A stretch of DNA of 17,015 nucleotides from Myxococcota bacterium (GTDB taxonomy: Bacteria > Myxococcota > Polyangia > GCA-2747355 > JAKLHH01), in the NCBI GenBank assembly GCA_022710245.1, contig JAKLHH010000033.1, positions 1 through 17,015 on the forward strand, read 5' to 3'. The notes below the pieces were generated by a model. The model was not told where the DNA came from, made no database searches, and worked only from the letters and a program-made list of their open reading frames with translations. The stretch's first letter is position 1. Each line of letters begins with the position of its first letter. A program made the position numbers and the translations under genes. Positions 15,092-17,015 of this stretch are shown here, piece by piece.

Positions 15092-16288
15092 GTGCCGGCC
15101 CGCGCCGCCGCGACGCTCACGCTGCTCGCGCTCACGGCCCTCGGCCTCGGCGGCTGCGCCGGGCCGGCGCAGGTGCGGGGCGAGGCGGTCCCCGTGCGGA
15201 TCTTCCTCGGTGCTGACGCTGCCGGCGCGGCGCGAGCCCTGGCGCGGCAGCCGTACCTCAAGGTCGCCGAGGAGGATGGGCGGTCGGCGATCTCCGCGCG
15301 CGCGCGCGCGAGCAGCTCCAGCGACCCGCGCGCGAGCGAGCTCGCCGGCGTGCGCGCAGGGCTCGGGCGGGCGCGGGAGAGCTACCGCCGGCTGCGCTTC
15401 GCCGAGGCGCTGGCCGAGCTGGGACGCGCGCAGGCGGTGATGGCGCAGCTCGCGTCGGCACCGGCCGAGCTGGAGCTCCTCGGTGAGCTGGCGCAGCAGG
15501 AGGCGCTCAACCACCTCGCGCTCGAGCAGCGCGAGGCAGCCGAGCGCGCGCTCTCGCTCGCCTTCGCGCTCGGCCACCGTGGCCCGGCCGAGGGGCAGCT
15601 GCCGCCGCGCGTGGAGTCGTTCATCGCAGCGGCCCGCCAGGCGAGGGCCAGCGCGGCTCGCGCGCCGCTGCGGATCGCGACCAGCCCGGCTGGCGCCGAG
15701 ATCTTCCTCGACGGACGCCCGGCGGGGCGAGGGCCGACGACCGTGACCGCCGCGGTCGGGCTCCACCACCTCCGCGTGGCGACGCCTGGCTACCGCGCGA
15801 CCGGCAGCCTGGTGCGCGTGGAGGCCCGGGGCGCCGACGCGAGCCTCAGCCTGGAGCGCGCGCCCAGCGAGGACACCGCGCGCGAGCTCCTCGGCTCCCT
15901 CGACCGCGGGGGCGCTCCGGCGCCCGAGCTGCTGCTCCGCGTGGTCGGGGCGCCGGCAGGCTGGCTCGCGGTGAGCGCCGCGGCGGCAGGGCGCCAGGCC
16001 GAGCTCCTCTGGGCGCGCGGCGACCGCCCGCCGCTGTGGCTGCGCTGCAGCGGCGCCAGCGACGACGCCCTCGGCGCCTGCCTCGGGCCGCAGCTCTACC
16101 GCGCGGTGACCGGCAAGGATCCCGCGGCCCCCTCCGGCGCCCAGGCAGCGCGCGTGCCGATCTACAAGCGGTGGTGGTTCTGGACGGCGATCGGCGCCGT
16201 GGTCGTCGCGGGCGCGGGCACCGGCATCTACTTCGGGGCGCGCAAGACCGGCACCGACGTGAGCTGGACCTGGTCCGCGATGAGATGA
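15092..16288 (+). CDS. PEGA-domain lipoprotein with a C-terminal membrane helix
   Basis: 398-residue exported protein. Signal peptide with lipobox LGGC (C22). A helical, TPR-like region lies at about 80-180. A PEGA domain at about 191-258 contains the typical SPAGAEIFLDGRPAGRGP core. A second globular part (about 275-340) follows, then a C-terminal hydrophobic helix (362-383, beginning KRWWFWTAIGAVVVAG) and a short tail. PEGA domains usually serve in envelope binding or protein contacts. GTG 15092 is preferred over GTG 15086: GGAGG at 15082-15086 is 5 nt from the former but overlaps the latter. It follows the ROK kinase with almost no gap. The gene contains a (CG)8 run at 15295-15310. It converges with the next gene, with 9 bp between stops and no visible terminator. 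Confidence 0.83.
   Translation: MPARAAATLTLLALTALGLGGCAGPAQVRGEAVPVRIFLGADAAGAARALARQPYLKVAEEDGRSAISARARASSSSDPRASELAGVRAGLGRARESYRRLRFAEALAELGRAQAVMAQLASAPAELELLGELAQQEALNHLALEQREAAERALSLAFALGHRGPAEGQLPPRVESFIAAARQARASAARAPLRIATSPAGAEIFLDGRPAGRGPTTVTAAVGLHHLRVATPGYRATGSLVRVEARGADASLSLERAPSEDTARELLGSLDRGGAPAPELLLRVVGAPAGWLAVSAAAAGRQAELLWARGDRPPLWLRCSGASDDALGACLGPQLYRAVTGKDPAAPSGAQAARVPIYKRWWFWTAIGAVVVAGAGTGIYFGARKTGTDVSWTWSAMR
15295..15310 (+). repeat. (CG)8 dinucleotide run inside the PEGA lipoprotein gene
   Basis: Sixteen bases of uninterrupted CG encode alternating Ala and Arg. Such runs are prone to slippage and to Z-DNA formation. A change of one unit would shift the frame early in the gene. 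Confidence 0.8.
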
Positions 16289-16297
16289 GCGCAGGGG

Positions 16298-17015
16298 CTA
16301 GTAGAGCAAGAGCTTCAGGTCGAGCCCGCCCGGATACATATAGGAAGTGTACGAGCCCACCCCGTAGACGGAGATGCCGACCTCGATCGTCGACTCGATC
16401 GCGTGCGAGCCGCCGCCGATCTTCAGCTTCGCCAGCTTGTAGCCCGAGCTGCCGAGCGGGGCGAACGCGGTGGGGGCGATGGGCGCGCCGTCGAGCCGCA
16501 CCTCTGCGGCGGCGGGCGCCGTGATGTTGACGTAGCTCTGGTCGTAGGTCTCCGGCGCGAGGAAGTTGTACGACTTGCGGTACTGCTCGACCGGCACCGC
16601 GAGGGACATGGAGGGGTCGCCGGGCGCGGCGTCCGCCGTCGAGCCCGAGTAGTTCTGGCCCACCATGAACTGCACCAGCGCGAAGCGGCCGGTGCCGGTC
16701 ACCTCGAAGTCCTGGTCGGTGGTGAGCTCGATGAACTTGCCCTCGTCGAGCGTCACCGGCGCCTGCACCGCCGGCGTGAAGGTGATGGTGTTGCCCTTGT
16801 CCGCCGAGACCACGCGATAGACCGAGGGGTCCTTCGAGGAGATCGTCTGGCTCGCGATGTAGCGCTTGCCCCAGGACTTGACCGGGAACATCTGCTCCTC
16901 GAGGTGGTCGCACGCCCACTTGTTGTAGGGGACGAAGCTGCAGTTGTGCCCGGCGAAGACCGCGATGTCCTGGTCGGCGATGATGCGCGTCCCGGTGAGG
17001 TCGAGGTCCGCGAGG
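16298..17015 (-). CDS. IgGFc-binding-domain surface protein, 3' part (cut by window edge)
   Basis: The last 239 codons of a minus-strand gene are visible; the frame is open to the right edge, so the start lies outside the window. The sequence contains VFAGHNCSFVPYNKWACDHL and then EEQMFPVKSWGKRYI, which I recognise as the signature of the IgGFc-binding N-terminal domain found in FCGBP and in many bacterial surface proteins, notably in Myxococcota. The ATG inside this motif (16891) is an internal methionine, not the start. The end, SYMYPGGLDLKLLLY, is typical of proteins that stop right after this domain. The two cysteines (in HNCSF and KWACDH) could pair outside the cell. Bacterial function is unknown; adhesion or surface binding is likely. 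Confidence 0.85.
   Translation of the reverse strand, partial: LADLDLTGTRIIADQDIAVFAGHNCSFVPYNKWACDHLEEQMFPVKSWGKRYIASQTISSKDPSVYRVVSADKGNTITFTPAVQAPVTLDEGKFIELTTDQDFEVTGTGRFALVQFMVGQNYSGSTADAAPGDPSMSLAVPVEQYRKSYNFLAPETYDQSYVNITAPAAAEVRLDGAPIAPTAFAPLGSSGYKLAKLKIGGGSHAIESTIEVGISVYGVGSYTSYMYPGGLDLKLLLY

Noticed and set aside
16298..16891. A complete gene starting at the ATG at 16891
   Set aside because: The conserved IgGFc-binding motif continues in frame upstream of this ATG to the window edge.

Overview
The window is very GC-rich, with codons strongly biased to G or C in the third position. Its gene content suggests Myxococcota or a related former deltaproteobacterial lineage. The signs are a Ser/Thr kinase with PEGA domains, an FHA-type sigma-54 activator, a kelch lipoprotein, a cysteine-rich repeat lipoprotein and an IgGFc-binding-type surface protein. 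The assignment rests on gene content only. No rRNA, tRNA, CRISPR array or transposase gene was seen.

Left part (1-4740): an Rrf2-type regulator with three C-terminal cysteines; a convergent long-chain acyl-CoA synthetase; a membrane polyferredoxin of NapH/NosR type; a C-terminal remnant of a DUF438/PAS protein; and a small cupin. Apart from the synthetase, these look like a redox or nitrogen-oxide stress group that is now partly eroded. A 24-bp direct repeat lies between the synthetase and the polyferredoxin.

Middle part (4788-11802): a transmembrane Ser/Thr kinase lies 6 bp upstream of an FHA-AAA+-Fis activator with an intact GAFTGA loop, probably a kinase/activator pair in one operon. Next is a kelch-repeat lipoprotein. 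Convergent to it is the most striking gene: a class III nucleotide cyclase whose N-terminus looks like the voltage-sensor domain (S1-S4) of a voltage-gated channel, with an unusually long S4-like arginine ladder. A coiled coil is also inserted inside its catalytic domain.

Right part (11961-17015): a cysteine-rich lipoprotein made of A-B-B-B-A repeat modules; a 450-bp non-coding stretch with pyrimidine-rich repeats and a good sigma-54 promoter; a small secreted protein closed by a strong intrinsic terminator; a frameshifted gene remnant; and a ROK sugar kinase followed closely by a PEGA lipoprotein. The window ends in the 3' part of an IgGFc-binding-domain protein on the minus strand.

The genes suggest a signalling and cell-envelope region. 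An attractive but untested link is that the kinase/FHA-activator pair acts on the sigma-54 promoter of the small secreted protein. Three genes (kinase, kelch, cyclase) have -10-like elements 5-7 nt before the ATG and no Shine-Dalgarno, suggesting leaderless transcripts.
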